64,000 nt of DNA from Ophiostoma sp. CBS 140.51 (Eukaryota; Ascomycota; Sordariomycetes; Ophiostomatales; Ophiostomataceae): contig JANSLP010000048.1 of NCBI GenBank assembly GCA_029298735.1, positions 62,001 to 126,000 on the forward strand, read 5' to 3'. Each line of letters begins with the position of its first letter. The first letter of the stretch is position 1. The translations under genes were made by a program, and so were the position numbers. Shown piece by piece: positions 1-10,518 of this stretch. Below the pieces are notes generated by a model. It had not been told where the DNA came from. It worked only from the letters and a program-made list of their open reading frames with translations, and did not search any database.

Positions 1-759
1 GTCATTTGCGTCCGTAAACGGAGAGAGAAGCATATGGGGGTTTCTCGGCATGCGCCAGGACACAACTCTGGACAATAAACACCCCACGAACCGGCCAGAT
101 GCCGACAATAAAAAGAGACGGGATGTGTCAAGGAATTATTCAACGCAGATTAGCGTCACTTCGACTCTGGATTTCACGATGCAACACGAGCCAATAAAGG
201 ATGGCCAAAGAACGGCGAGGATGAGATCTAGATGCGGCGGAACGGTGGTTGTATGCGGCCATTTTTAGGCCTGGCCTTTCGCGATGTGCCGCGCGCTGGT
301 TCAGTCGCGTGGGGATGGGTCGTTTTTGGTGGTGGTGGGTATTTTGCCAGTGAGGGGTATGCATCTAACAGAAAAAGGCGGCGGTCAATGGTGGTCAGCA
401 AAAGGCCGAGAAGGAGTCGTTGACTCTTTGGTTGAGTCACGTGGTGAGTCAAATGCCACTTGACCCCTGTCGCAAGTACCTTTTGCATTCAGAAACTGCA
501 AAAGGTACTAAATGCTGCCTGGAAGACTTTGCCCCGCCCTTTCCCTCAGAAGAATCGGCGCACAAAGACCCCACAGTTAATACTCTTCTGGTTCGCATTT
601 GGTGAGAAAAAAAAAAGAAGACATTGTTATCAAATCCGGAAGCAGAAACGAGACTACCATCTGCACAACCTCTCGACGACCCCGACGACACCACAACCAC
701 GAGTCGACGCTTTTCTTCACGACACACCTCACATTCCACACCTTTGAGAACCACCCAAT
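1..759. other. Upstream region of eIF3i; no gene seen
   Basis: No open frame here resembles a known family. The segment serves as promoter and leader of the eIF3i gene that starts at 760. It holds two TGAGTCA motifs (433-439 and 445-451) around a CACGTG core (438-443), with a further TGACTC at 421-426. The 130 bases before the start codon are rich in CCA, CGA and CAC triplets, as is common for ascomycete leaders. Which gene lies to the left cannot be seen. Confidence 0.6.
421..451. promoter_or_regulatory. Composite Gcn4/Cpc1-type and CACGTG site
   Basis: TGAGTCA occurs twice, 12 bases apart, and the first copy overlaps CACGTG, giving TGAGTCACGTGGTGAGTCA at 433-451. TGACTC at 421-426 is a half-match in the other orientation. 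TGAGTCA is the known target of the bZIP factors Gcn4 (yeast) and CPC1/CpcA (filamentous fungi). GTCACGTG fits the bHLH factor Cbf1. The site is about 310 bases before the eIF3i start codon. That it works in vivo is inference. Confidence 0.5.
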
Positions 760-2111
760 ATGCGTCCGGTTTTACTATCTGGGCACGAGCGTGCCCTCAC
801 GCAAGTGAGGTGAGTTTGAGCAAGCGAAAACGAGAAAACCGAGAATGGGAGAGAAGGCAGCCACGAGGGCCGGAAAAAACGACGAAAAGCGACACGGCGA
901 TGTTTTACGGAGAACACACGATATGGAGGCATCAAAATGATATCGAGAAAGGGCCTCTAGGGGGGCTGGACGCGGATGCGGTGGACTTGGTGGGGTGGTT
1001 TGGAGGTTGATGGAAAGGCGATGACGAAAATCGTTTGATGACCCAAGAACATCCACAACTAACACATCTTCCCTCCCTAGATACAACTATGACGGCGACT
1101 TGATATTCTCCGTGTCCAAGGATCAGCACATCTGCGCCTGGTACGCACACAACGGCGAGCGTCTCGGCACATACCAGGGCCACCAGGGCGCCATCTGGAC
1201 GATTGATGTCGACCCGACAACGACGATTCTGGCCTCCGGCTCGGCCGACAACACGATCCGCCTGTGGGACGCCATGTCCGGCAAGCTTCTCAAGACGTGG
1301 GAGTTCCCGACGGCCGTCAAGCGCGTCGAGTTCAACGAGGACGCCACGCAGCTGCTGGGCGTGACGGAGAAGCGCATGGGCCACCTGGGCACCATTGTGG
1401 TGCTGGACATCAAGGTCGACGTGGAGGCCGAGCAGTCGGACGAGCGCGCCATGACGATTGTCTGTGATGAGAGCAAGGCCACCGTCGCCGGCTGGAGTTA
1501 CCTCAGCAAGTACATTATTGCCGGCCACGAGGACGGTTCCGTCTCCCAATACGACGGCAAGACGGGCGAGCTCATCTACAACGTGCCCATCCACGACCTG
1601 AACCAGCCCATCACCGATCTGCAGTGGTCGCCCGACCGGACATACTTTATTACGGCCTCCAAGGACAAGACGGCCAAGCTGGTGTCGGCACGCGACCTGA
1701 CTGTGCTCAAGACATACGTCGCCGACACGCCGCTCAACAGCGCCTGCATAACTCGTAAGAAGGACTTTGTCATTCTGGGTGGTGGTCAGGCAGCCATGGA
1801 GGTCACGCAGACGGCGGCCCGCCAGGGCAAGTTCGAGGCCCGCTTCTACCACAAGATTTTCGAGGACGAGATTGGCCGTGTCCGTGGCCACTTCGGTCCT
1901 TTGGTGAGTCCTCCCTCAACTTTCCAATATAATTTGACGAACACGATACTAACAACACTAGAACACCGTTGCTGTCGACCCTACTGGCAAGGGTTACGCG
2001 AGTGGAGGTGAGGATGGCTACGTTCGTGTGCACCAGTTCGACAAGGGCTACTTTGATTTCCTGTACGAGGTTGAGCGGGAGCGGGCGAACCAGCTGGCTC
2101 TGCAGCAGTAA
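760..2111 (+). CDS. TIF34: Eukaryotic translation initiation factor 3 subunit I
   Basis: Three exons: 760-809, 1081-1903, 1962-2111; together 340 residues, the usual length for eIF3i. The first exon encodes MRPVLLSGHERALTQV, the typical N-terminus, and the Arg codon is split across a 271-base intron with GTGAGT donor and TAG acceptor. The second intron (1904-1961) has GTGAGT, an ACTAAC branch and TAG. The protein is a WD40 propeller: visible repeat ends include the DNTIRLWD stretch and the DKTAKLV stretch. The C-terminus (GGEDGYVRVHQFD, then FLYEVERER) is the signature of eIF3i, which anchors the eIF3b-g-i module on the 40S ribosome during scanning. The subunit is cytosolic. Its 3' end faces COQ7. 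Confidence 0.96.
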
Positions 2112-2473
2112 GGAGTTGAGGAGGGGTCAGTGTTCTAGTGGAAGACAAAAGTAAATGACGACAAAAGGCAGCATAGAGGGGCACGTGGTGGTTGATGTAT
2201 CAGCATCTGGGTTCATGCAACGTGTTGGATCGAGTGTTTGTAGGAGTCCTCATGGCTTTTGCAGCATTCACGGCGTTATCTGGGATTCTTTTTTTTTTTT
2301 TTTTTGGTTTTTGGTCCGGGGTTTCAAAAACTCAAAATACGTCTACTATTTATGTTCATTAATCTCTGGCGATATACTTTCGTTCGTATTTATGTTTGTG
2401 ATACAGTGAGGTGATATACAATTAACATGTGCAGTCTATTCTTATATTACATGTACAAGGCTTCCCCCATCCC
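2112..2473. other. Convergent 3' region of eIF3i and COQ7
   Basis: Short spacer between two converging genes. It contains a run of 17 T (2289-2305) and AT-rich sequence, consistent with 3' untranslated regions and polyadenylation. No gene is seen. Confidence 0.6.
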
Positions 2474-3386
2474 CTACACACGCTCGCTCACCCAGATGGC
2501 ACTCCGGCAGCCCAGACGGATCACACCCGTCAGCAGCCAGTGCGGCTCGGCCTTTTGCGCGTCGTGTTCCACCGCATGGTCCAAGTGCTCGAGCTCTTCG
2601 TCGCGAATGCGCCGCAGCGTCGACGTCAACTCCTCCAGCTCGGGGCCAACCTCGTAGCCCTCTTCCTTCCATGCATCCGTCATTTCCAGCAGCTCGCGGA
2701 TCTGGCCGTTGTAGTGCGTGCCAATCTCCGTCTCCACGGCCTCAGTACAGGCCATGGCAGCCTCACGGCCCAGCATCGCCGTCGACCAGCCCAGGCCCGT
2801 AGCCAGGACGGACCAAACTGGATACAGAGCTGTGGGCCGCACGCGATGCTTGGCAATCAGCTTGTTGAACGTCTTGAGATGGCCGACCTCCTGGTCGTAC
2901 ATGTGCTTCATCAACGGACGCAGGTGAGGATGCTGGCGAACAACAACAGGCGTCTGAGCAGCGTAGATGAGCGTCGCCGCCAGTTCGCCCGTCTGGTTCA
3001 CACGGAGCTACAAAGGATGTGTTAGCAACGTCACAAAAAGTGAGGTAAAATGAAACATAACAGCATCGCCAAAGTCTGGTTCAACATACTGCTGACGAAA
3101 GAAAGTTCTTTTGTTCCTGGGTCAGAGGCTTGCGCTTCGGCTTGACCTCGCTTGCATCGGCTGCATTTGGTGGTGGCGGCGGCGGCGGCGGCGGTGTCGA
3201 GGCAGAGGTAGAACCGGCCACAGAGCTTGGGTCATTGACCACAGCGGCCAGCCGGCGTGCCGGGAAAGTCGACAGGCCGCATTGAGGGCACGATCTCGAG
3301 GCAAAAGAAGATGAAAGTGGCGATGCTCGAGGAACACCTGCCCGGCGGGCTGTCCGCAGCAGAGCTCTTGACGTTGGAGGAAGCAT
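2474..3386 (-). CDS. COQ7: 5-demethoxyubiquinone hydroxylase, mitochondrial (COQ7/CAT5)
   Basis: Two exons read on the minus strand: 3386-3090 and 3007-2474, joined by an 82-base intron (GTATGT donor, TAG acceptor, GCTAAC branch), giving 276 residues. COQ7 hydroxylates demethoxyubiquinone in the penultimate step of ubiquinone synthesis, on the matrix face of the inner mitochondrial membrane. The diiron carboxylate fold is recognisable from LRVNQTGELAATLIY (ligand Glu near 107), the E-x-x-H of QEVGH (139-142), the TEAVE stretch, and the second E-x-x-H in EELEH (227-230). The N-terminus is Arg/Ser-rich like a mitochondrial presequence. A run of nine Pro before the catalytic domain comes from a GGC-type triplet repeat near 3175-3195. 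It is transcribed divergently from RTF1. Confidence 0.95.
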
Positions 3387-4129
3387 TTCTGTGTGGATTT
3401 GGGGTGCTAGTCGACAATTGATTCAATTCAGGTAAATATCGACTCCTCAATAGAGTGTCGTCGTTAATCAAGGCAGATCGTTCGACAATCGTCAAAAGCC
3501 CATTGCGTCGATTCCGACGGAGAGCTTGGGTGGAGTCGCCGACGTCGTTGATATTAACGTATGATTGGCCAGGGGTGGCTGTAAGTGGATCCCGTACTGG
3601 ATTTTTATTCTGCCACCTGCCGGTCCACTGGGTGCTGCTTTTGAGGACTGTTTGGAGGTGCCTATGTTGCTCTATTGAGGACTCTTGAGGAGGCCTTCCT
3701 TCCTCTGCGCTAACGCCTCTCCAGCCAATCACAGACGCGGGAAGAGCGAGGCCCCAAAGAGCGCCAAAGGGGAACAATGGCCAACAGAGGCCGAATTTGG
3801 ATGGCAACCTCCTTCCCTTTGGTCTGGGACCTGAACCTGCTCTACTTTTGATCTTTTTGACATCTGTCGCCGTTGTCCAAAACGTCTCGACCATCCCTAT
3901 TCTTTTTTCCATCGTCAATTCTTTCGAGAGCACTTTCATTTCTCTTCCGACAGCCATCTTTCTAGTGCTTCGGTTGAGAGAACGACACGACATTTCTTGC
4001 TTTCAATCTCTCGACATCGCATTTCCATCTTTATCGCAACCACGGTTTTTTACAACGCAAGTACGCTTCGACGCCCTTTCTTCTCGTTATTCCTTTTTTC
4101 CTCTCTCAACACACACACAGCCAACCAAC
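3387..4129. promoter_or_regulatory. Shared promoter region between COQ7 and RTF1
   Basis: 743 bases between two divergent start codons. CCAAT boxes occur in both orientations: ATTGG at 3564-3568 and CCAAT at 3725-3729 (followed by CA). The last 300 bases before RTF1 are pyrimidine-rich, typical of a fungal leader. The RTF1 frame stays open upstream to 3797, but that stretch has no protein-family character and is taken as leader. Confidence 0.55.
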
Positions 4130-6384
4130 ATGTCCGACGTTGATGACGAGCTTCTCGCCCTCGCCGGTGGTGGCGAGTCCTCTGACGACGAGGCTCCCCA
4201 GCAGCAGCGCAAACGGCGCTCGGCAGCCGTGTCTGACAATGACGAAAACGACGACGACGATGCGCCCATGAGCAGCCACCGCCGCAGCCGCAGCCGGTCC
4301 GAGTCCCGCCCTGTGTCTCGTGGTAACAACGACAGCAGCCCCGAGCGCAACAACGACTCGCCCAGCTCCACTGGCACGGCCTCCAAGAAACCCGCAGCCA
4401 AGTCGAGACACCGTGCCCAGTCTGACGACTCGGAGGAAGAAGGCGAAGCGTAAGTAACCCGTGAGCACCCTTCTCAATAGATCGGAGCAGCACCACTAAC
4501 TTTGATAGCTCGGCACCAGGTACTCCCAGCTCGCAGGCGTCGGCCCCGATGGACGAATCCGACTCAGAGTCCGAGACCGACGTGGTGTCCAACAAGAAGT
4601 CGCGCAGTGCTGCCGCTGCAGCTGCCGCCGAGGACGACGACGACGACGAGAACAAGTACCCAGTCGACGGCCTGTTCGCTACACACGAGGAGAAGGAAGA
4701 GATTATGGGCATGCGCGAAGTCGAGCGTGAGCAGATTCTGGCTGATCGTGCGCAGGAGCGTGAGCGCATTCACCAGAACAAGCTGCTCCGCCAGCTCGTC
4801 AGCAACGACGAACAGCGCAAGAAGCGGTCCGCCAGTGCTGCCGACCTGGACCTGGACCTTGACGAGGGCCAACGCAAGACGTCCCGCGTGCGCACCAAGC
4901 TGGGTGGCACCAAGGTGGGCGAGACCCACTCCGCCATTGACACACTTAAGAGCCGTCGTGCCGAGAAGAGCGAGCGCAACCGGCGGCGCGAGGAGGACCG
5001 TGAGCGGCGCAAGGACCGGCCCTCGTCTCGTGGTGGACGCAGCGGCAGTGGACGTTCGGACGACGAAGATGATGACGACTACGACGAACGCGGTGGTCGT
5101 GGCGGCCGCGACGATGATAGCGACGTCGAGTGGGCCAAGCCGTCCAAGAAGTCTCGCTCACCCGAGCCCAAGGTCAGCCAGGTTACAGAGCTGCGCGACG
5201 TGGAGCGGGTGCGTCTGAGCCGCAGCCGTTTCGGCCAGGTGTGCTTCTACCCTGGCTTCGAGGAGAACATCACAGGCACCTTTGTTCGGATATCCATTGG
5301 GCCTGATCCGGAGACGCGTGAGCCGGTTTACCGCATGGCAATTGTTAAGGGTATGTGTCTGTGTTCGGCTGTTTGATGGCTTGTTGAATTACTTGCTGAC
5401 CTCTTTTAGGCTTTTCCAAGGGCAAGCCTTACGCGATCTCGGGTCCCCAGGGCCAGATGATTGTCACGGATCAGTATGTTCTTGCTGCACACGGCAAGGC
5501 CCAGAGAGAGTGGCCTTTCCTGGCTTGCTCTGACAGTCCATTCACTGAGGTAAGCATTCGACGCACTTTTTTCATACATGTCACTTTACACTCACTAACA
5601 GCACCAGTCCGAGTGGTCCCGCTACCAAAAGGTGTGCCAGGCTGATGGTGTCAACGTCCCCAAGAAGGGTCTGCTGCTCAACAAGGCCGACGACATCAAC
5701 AAGCTTATCAACCGCCAGTGGACCGAGCAGGAGCTCGTCGAGAAGGTGGACCGCCAGCAGGAGCTCAAGAGCCGTTTCAACGGCGTCGACCGCATGCGTC
5801 TAGAGGCCGCGATCAAGGAAGCCAAGGCCCTGGGCAATGCAGAGCGCGCCCAAAAGCTCCAGGACGAGCTCGACCACCTCGAGACCCCCCGTCTCGCCTT
5901 CCGCACTTCACTCAACACAACCACCAAGACCAGCACCGAGCCCTCGCAGCAGGAGCGTCTGGCCCGTCTCAACGCCGAGAACCGCCGTCGCAACGCCGAG
6001 GCTGTCCGGGCAGCCCAGCTGCGCGAGCGCAAGAAGGCCCGTGAGATTGAGCGCAAGATTGAGAACGGTGAGGATGTGGAGGACGACACGTCGCGGCGTG
6101 TCAAGACGCGGGCCAAGTTCTTGCATGATGTCCATAGCAATGGCATCCCGCCGGAGAAGAAGCCCAGCAGCCAGGCCAACAGCGGTGCGAGCACCCCCGC
6201 CAATGGCACCCCACGCCTCGGCGCCAACAAGAACAATCTGCTGCCGCACCTGGCTAAGTTGCAGGAGCAGCAGCGCGCGTCCGCAAAGAAGGGTAGTCTG
6301 CCGATGCTGCACAAGCCGATTGTCGACGACGACATCATTGCGTCGCTCGACCTCGACATTGACGAGAACATTTTTGACGACTAG
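4130..6384 (+). CDS. RTF1: RNA polymerase-associated protein RTF1 (Paf1 complex, Plus3 domain)
   Basis: Four exons: 4130-4449, 4509-5350, 5410-5549, 5608-6384; 692 residues. The start is set by MSDVDDELLALAGGG, a typical RTF1 N-terminus. The first 320 residues are acidic, Ser- and Arg-rich and disordered. A Plus3 domain runs from about 331 to 460 (ELRDVERVRLSR, GQVCFYPGFEEN, VYRMAIVKGFSKGKPY, WPFLACSDSPFTE). A charged coiled-coil region follows, and the C-terminus is Asp-rich. RTF1 belongs to the Paf1 elongation complex: Plus3 binds phosphorylated Spt5, and the protein promotes H2B ubiquitination and H3K4 methylation. The third intron has two in-frame acceptors (AG at 5600-5601 and 5606-5607); the second is preferred because the first is only about 3 bases from the CTAAC branch. 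Confidence 0.94.
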
Positions 6385-6888
6385 AGTTGAGTGTGGCGAG
6401 TTACGAGAGGAGATGCAAAGGTGACAAGGATAGGAAGAAGTGAGAAGTGGTGGTTTTAATTTGTGTTTTTTTACTCTTTTTTCATTTTCTCATCATTCTT
6501 CTTTTCTTTTTTTGGCGTGTATTTTAAACTTTCTATGGATGGGCCCAAGTGGGCGAGCGGGAGGATGCAAAAGCGAAAGGAAGGGACAAAGGGTCTGTAT
6601 TACATTTACAAAATTGCACAACGGCGTGTGATGTTATATTCGGATTGTAAACTATAAGGGATGGTTACAAGAATCATAAATAAGAAAAATATCGAACATA
6701 AATGCTATTAGATCGTGAGGTGCAAAAACATAACATGACAGTGGTAACAGTAAAAATGTAACGAAAGTAACCATACAAATCAAAACAACATCACAATATA
6801 AATCATGGACATAAAGAGAACTCACACATGACGGCTCACATCAAGACAGCAACACTCTCATCATACCTCTAGCCTATCCTGTCTCGTA
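6385..6888. other. Convergent 3' region of RTF1 and the proton channel gene
   Basis: AT-rich, with T-runs near 6470-6525 and many AAATA/AATAAA-like strings. It fits 3' untranslated sequence and polyadenylation signals for both converging genes. No open frame of interest. Confidence 0.6.
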
Positions 6889-7551
6889 TCACTCCTCGCC
6901 TGCTTCGAGAGCACGTAGTCGCTGTTCGAGCTCGGCATTCTCGCGCTCAAGCTTCTTGACTTGGGCCTCGAGCTCTTCCATCTGCTCTTCGGCACCTACA
7001 CTCATTTCTTCAACAATCTTGACAACACGCCATAGACGCAAAACGATGACCAGAGAGGCAATCTCCTCGAGTACGCCATGGGCCAGCACGTCGACGACAA
7101 AGCTGACAAGAATGACGAACGTGTCAAAGCAGTGGAACCAAGAGGCAAAGAAGCTGCAAGTTGTTAGCAAGCTAAATTATTCTGTGAGAGAGAGGGGGAG
7201 GGTGACTTACTCCCAGCCAAATGCCCAGAGAGAGGACAGCAGTTCGGCCAAGAACAGACTACTAATAATGAGTCCGATAATCTTGGTGGCTTCGAGCACC
7301 GGGTCGACCCACGGCTCGTTCTCGGTTCCCATCTCACAAGTGACGAGCGACACAAGAATCTCGGTGAGAATGGCAGCGACGTCCAGGCCGACAAGAGCCA
7401 AGATCAGATAGTGCTTCTCCTTGGAGGCGAGGTAGTGCTGCGAGTTGCGGCGCCATTGCTGGATGCGGGCATGGGCACTTCCAGAGTGAGGATGAGCGTG
7501 GGCGTGGGCAGCATGCGCTGGGTGAGGCAAAAGTGGCTGGTTGTCGGCCAT
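6889..7551 (-). CDS. Voltage-gated proton channel, Hv1 type
   Basis: Two exons on minus: 7551-7211 and 7153-6889, with a 57-base intron (GTAAGT donor, GCTAAC branch, CAG acceptor); 201 residues. The protein is a lone four-helix voltage sensor with no pore domain. S1 (about 47-70) has Asp57, matching the proton selectivity Asp of human Hv1. S2 (about 90-109) has Glu103. S3 reads FDTFVILVSFVVDVL with Asp124 and Asp135, very close to human S3. S4 has LRLWRVVKIVEE, the R-x-W-R-x-x-R/K signature with Arg153, Arg156 and Lys159. Residues 165-199 form a heptad coiled coil, as in dimeric Hv1. The N-terminus is His-rich (seven His in residues 10-27). Expected role: proton extrusion at the plasma membrane or an endomembrane. 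Functional identity is inferred from motifs. Confidence 0.87.
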
Positions 7552-8269
7552 ATTGGATGGCAGTTGAGTGTCGTCAGGTTGTGCCGAGAAATGCCAAGAC
7601 GCCTAGCCTTGTGGTCAAGCAGCGAAAGAAAGAACAAGGCTGAAGATGAAGTTGCGATATAAACACCTAGAAATCACAAGTCACAGAAACAGTCGATAAG
7701 GTCAAAAAGTTGATACAAATGTAAATTGAAGGGAAAGCAGAAAGATGTCTAGAAACAAATTATCTAACAGAAAAAGGCCGCGCAACGCACGAAGCTGAAA
7801 AAAAGAGGGAAAGTTGGCGGAGGCTGGCAACAGCGCGGAGATTGGCAGTCACGTGGAAAAACTTTCTGTGAACGACCATCTATGAATGACCACCCATTAA
7901 ATAGGGCGGGGGGTTCACAAATAAGTCTCACGACATCAGAACCTTCATTGTTTGGGATATCAATTCTATTTCCCTACTCCGTAGTGATGCGTTTAAATAA
8001 GAAAAGACACCGACAAACGAGCCGAGTGCCAAAATCTCTGCTATGCAATGTGATATAGTGATGCCTCCCCCTACTACATGAAAAAAAAGATAGATATGCC
8101 TGCGCTCGCCAAAAAAACAGCCAGATGCTCCAGAGAGAGAAACAAGAACAACACCTCCGTCTACCCGTCTCCGCAGTGGTACATTTGCCTGTAGTACATG
8201 ATGTTTCCAAAGTGTAAATGCTGAAACGCTGTTTATAAAGAAAAGCAAGAAGAAAAGGAGCAAGCGAGC
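7552..8269. promoter_or_regulatory. Upstream region of the proton channel gene / 3' region of the HAPSTR1-like gene
   Basis: No gene seen. GTCACGTG lies at 7848-7855, about 300 bases before the channel start, and an ATTGG (inverted CCAAT) is at 7841-7845 just beside it. TACTCCGTA, a 9-mer repeated in other spacers of this window, is at 7975-7983. The part beyond 7900 is AT-rich and probably 3' sequence of the neighbouring gene. Confidence 0.5.
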
Positions 8270-9394
8270 TTATGCCTGCCGAGACCGCTTGGGGCCGCCA
8301 CGGCCAAACACGTCTTTGCCATAGCCTAGACTGGCAACGTCAAAAATCTCGTCAAAGTTGAGCTTACGCTTCTGGCCGGCGGAGCTGCGGTTGTACCGTG
8401 CAGACAGGGCACTACGACCGTTGGGCCGGCCCGTAGCGTGTCGTACGCGAAACTGTCGCGAGCCGGACGTGTGCGACGGACTGGAAGATGTGTTGTTGTC
8501 GGTCTGTGATGCGTTGGTTGGGGCGTTAAAGACGTACGTCGAACCGTTTGTTGACGTCGAAGTAGCGGTGGCAGACGGCGGCTCGGATGCGTCTTTAACG
8601 GAGCCGGACGCCGATCGCCGGTCAGACAGGTCGAGGTTAGCGAGCTCCAGGTACGACTCGTTGGTTGGGTAGGGCACCGACGAGCGGAAGGTGAAGTGGT
8701 CTGCGTTGGGTCCCGATGCGTCGGCGTGGTCGATGTTATCGGAAGACGAGTCGGTGGGTGTTGCTGTGGATGTTGAGGTGGATGATGATGCCGCGGCGTT
8801 TCGTGCCTTGGCCTTTGTCTTCTTTGTCGACACAGGTGCGGCCATCGTAGACGTCGCTGCTATCCGGCTGTTCTTGGACGGCGAAGGTGTCTCGGTCTCG
8901 GTCTCCATGTCCGCCTCGGCCTCGGCATCGGCCTCCGTCTGCATGGCCGTGTCGCTGTTGATATTGGCCGCTGATGAGTTGATATTGCTGTTTTTCGTGT
9001 TGCTCACGGCAGCATCGGCGCCTCGTATCTGTTTTTGGTGGCTGTTGCTGGCAGCAGGTTGCGGTTCCGGCGTCGAGCCGTCCGTCTTCTCGATCTCGTC
9101 CTCGCTCTCAATTGTCGGCAGAATCGGCTCGCGGCCGTCGAGACGCTCGACAACCCATCTTCGTATTGTCCGCACGTCGACGTCGTTCTTTTCCAGCAGC
9201 GTTAATAGGTCCTCCAGGCAGTCTTGGTAGCCCTCGATCCGCGCCTTGGACTGCACCGCTGCCGATGTCTTGTAAAGTTTCGTCACCGAGAGCGCGGCTG
9301 CCTTGAAGACGTCCAGCAGCTCCTCAGGGCTGCTCTCAGCACTGTGGCCGAGCATCGTGTGTGGTGTGGTGCCGGGTGTTCGCTTGCCGCTCAT
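8270..9394 (-). CDS. HAPSTR1/TAPR1-like protein (DUF4588-type)
   Basis: A single exon of 374 residues. The start at 9394 is the first ATG of the frame. The conserved part is residues 20-90: ELLDVFKAAALSVTKLYK, then SKARIEGYQDCLEDLLTLLE and a DVRTIRRWVVERLDGRE segment. This helical pattern resembles the family of human C16orf72 (HAPSTR1/TAPR1), where an A-x-x-V-T-x-LYK helix precedes a short helix-loop. In animals that protein works with the HUWE1 ubiquitin ligase in stress signalling; whether this holds in fungi is not shown here. The middle is Ser/Thr/Ala/Asn-rich and disordered. The C-terminus (KRKLNFDEIFDVASLGYGK, then an RGGPKRSRQ tail) looks like a conserved motif plus a basic nuclear-localisation-like tail. 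Family assignment is from memory of the motif. Confidence 0.68.
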   Translation of the reverse strand: MSGKRTPGTTPHTMLGHSAESSPEELLDVFKAAALSVTKLYKTSAAVQSKARIEGYQDCLEDLLTLLEKNDVDVRTIRRWVVERLDGREPILPTIESEDEIEKTDGSTPEPQPAASNSHQKQIRGADAAVSNTKNSNINSSAANINSDTAMQTEADAEAEADMETETETPSPSKNSRIAATSTMAAPVSTKKTKAKARNAAASSSTSTSTATPTDSSSDNIDHADASGPNADHFTFRSSVPYPTNESYLELANLDLSDRRSASGSVKDASEPPSATATSTSTNGSTYVFNAPTNASQTDNNTSSSPSHTSGSRQFRVRHATGRPNGRSALSARYNRSSAGQKRKLNFDEIFDVASLGYGKDVFGRGGPKRSRQA

Positions 9395-10518
9395 ATTCTC
9401 ATGCCCTGTTGTCGGCGATGTGTGTCGTATGTGATGATGAGGATCGATGGCCCAGGGGCTCCGTTTCTTGTCGAAAGTCGTCGAAAGTTTGGTGATGACG
9501 GATGGCGAGATATCAAGGTCGTCTGCCGTCGGGAGTGCGCGATAGGGGCGATAAAATGTATCAGAGAGTGTGTCCAGGTGTTGTTGTTTGTGTCGGATGG
9601 CTTCCGATGTCGTCTATGGTCGGCCTGGACAGCAAAAGTTTGTCGTGGTGGGGAGGGGGATCCAGAGAGGAAGAGGGGATTTGATTGTTGCTGGGCAGAT
9701 GTAGTGTTTTTTCGCCCTGCGATTTATCAATAGCGGGTTTTGACGATTGTAGTGGATGTCCACAGGGTGCGGTCGCCACATAGCGCCCTGCTGTCTGCTG
9801 CCTATTGGCCGGCCTGAGCAAAGAGTGGGAGGGGCGAAGGGTCCGCTACAGGTGGTTCAGGTGGCCAAGACGTCACAAGGCCATGTGGGCTCTCGTGTCT
9901 TGTGCTGTCTGCATTGTTTACTGCCTGACTTTGCACGTGATGCTACAACTGGTCGGAAAATTATTGTTGCCTTATCCGCGGCCGCCTTCCCTCCCTCCCT
10001 CTGGCACGGTTGCCGCACTGTGATTGGCAGGAACGAACGGCCGCGCGCGCCGCGATCCTCCAAATTTTGGGACTAACACCCAACGAGCCAACGCCCGCCA
10101 AGGAAGGCACGGTACAGCACCCCTTCCCGCTAAGGAACAGCAGTCACCGCCGCCCTGCATCCATTTTCGAGGAACATCTCAGCATCTACTTTTTTTTTCG
10201 ACACCCTCTCATCCCGCCCTTGACACCACTTTCTGTCAAACCATCACGCGATAGGGCCTGCATCTCGACCATACTCGCATCAACGGACCTCGAACACAGT
10301 CATTTCATCCATTTACCACGCGATTCCCGTCGCGCCGCGTACCGGAGCATCGCCAAAAAGCTGCAAAGAGGCGCGTTTTCAACGCGTAAAGTGCACACAT
10401 CGCGAGCTTCAGTCCCCCGTTAACCGCACACCATTGGGACTGCACCTACAGCCTGTCTGATTGATCAGAAGACACAAACACACATCCAAACACCTTTCCA
10501 CACTCCAGATCGCCCGTC
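9395..10518. promoter_or_regulatory. Divergent promoter region between the HAPSTR1-like gene and ISWI
   Basis: 1.1 kb with no convincing coding sequence. An inverted CCAAT box in the form GTGATTGGC is at 10020-10028. CACGTG occurs at 9936-9941. The 400 bases before the ISWI start are C- and A-rich with many CATC and CACC strings, typical of a long fungal leader. Confidence 0.5.

Noticed and set aside
932..1891. 319-codon frame on minus across eIF3i
   Set aside because: Lies opposite the clearly recognisable WD40 gene; its Val/Leu/Gly/Arg-rich sequence is the shadow of GC-rich codons.
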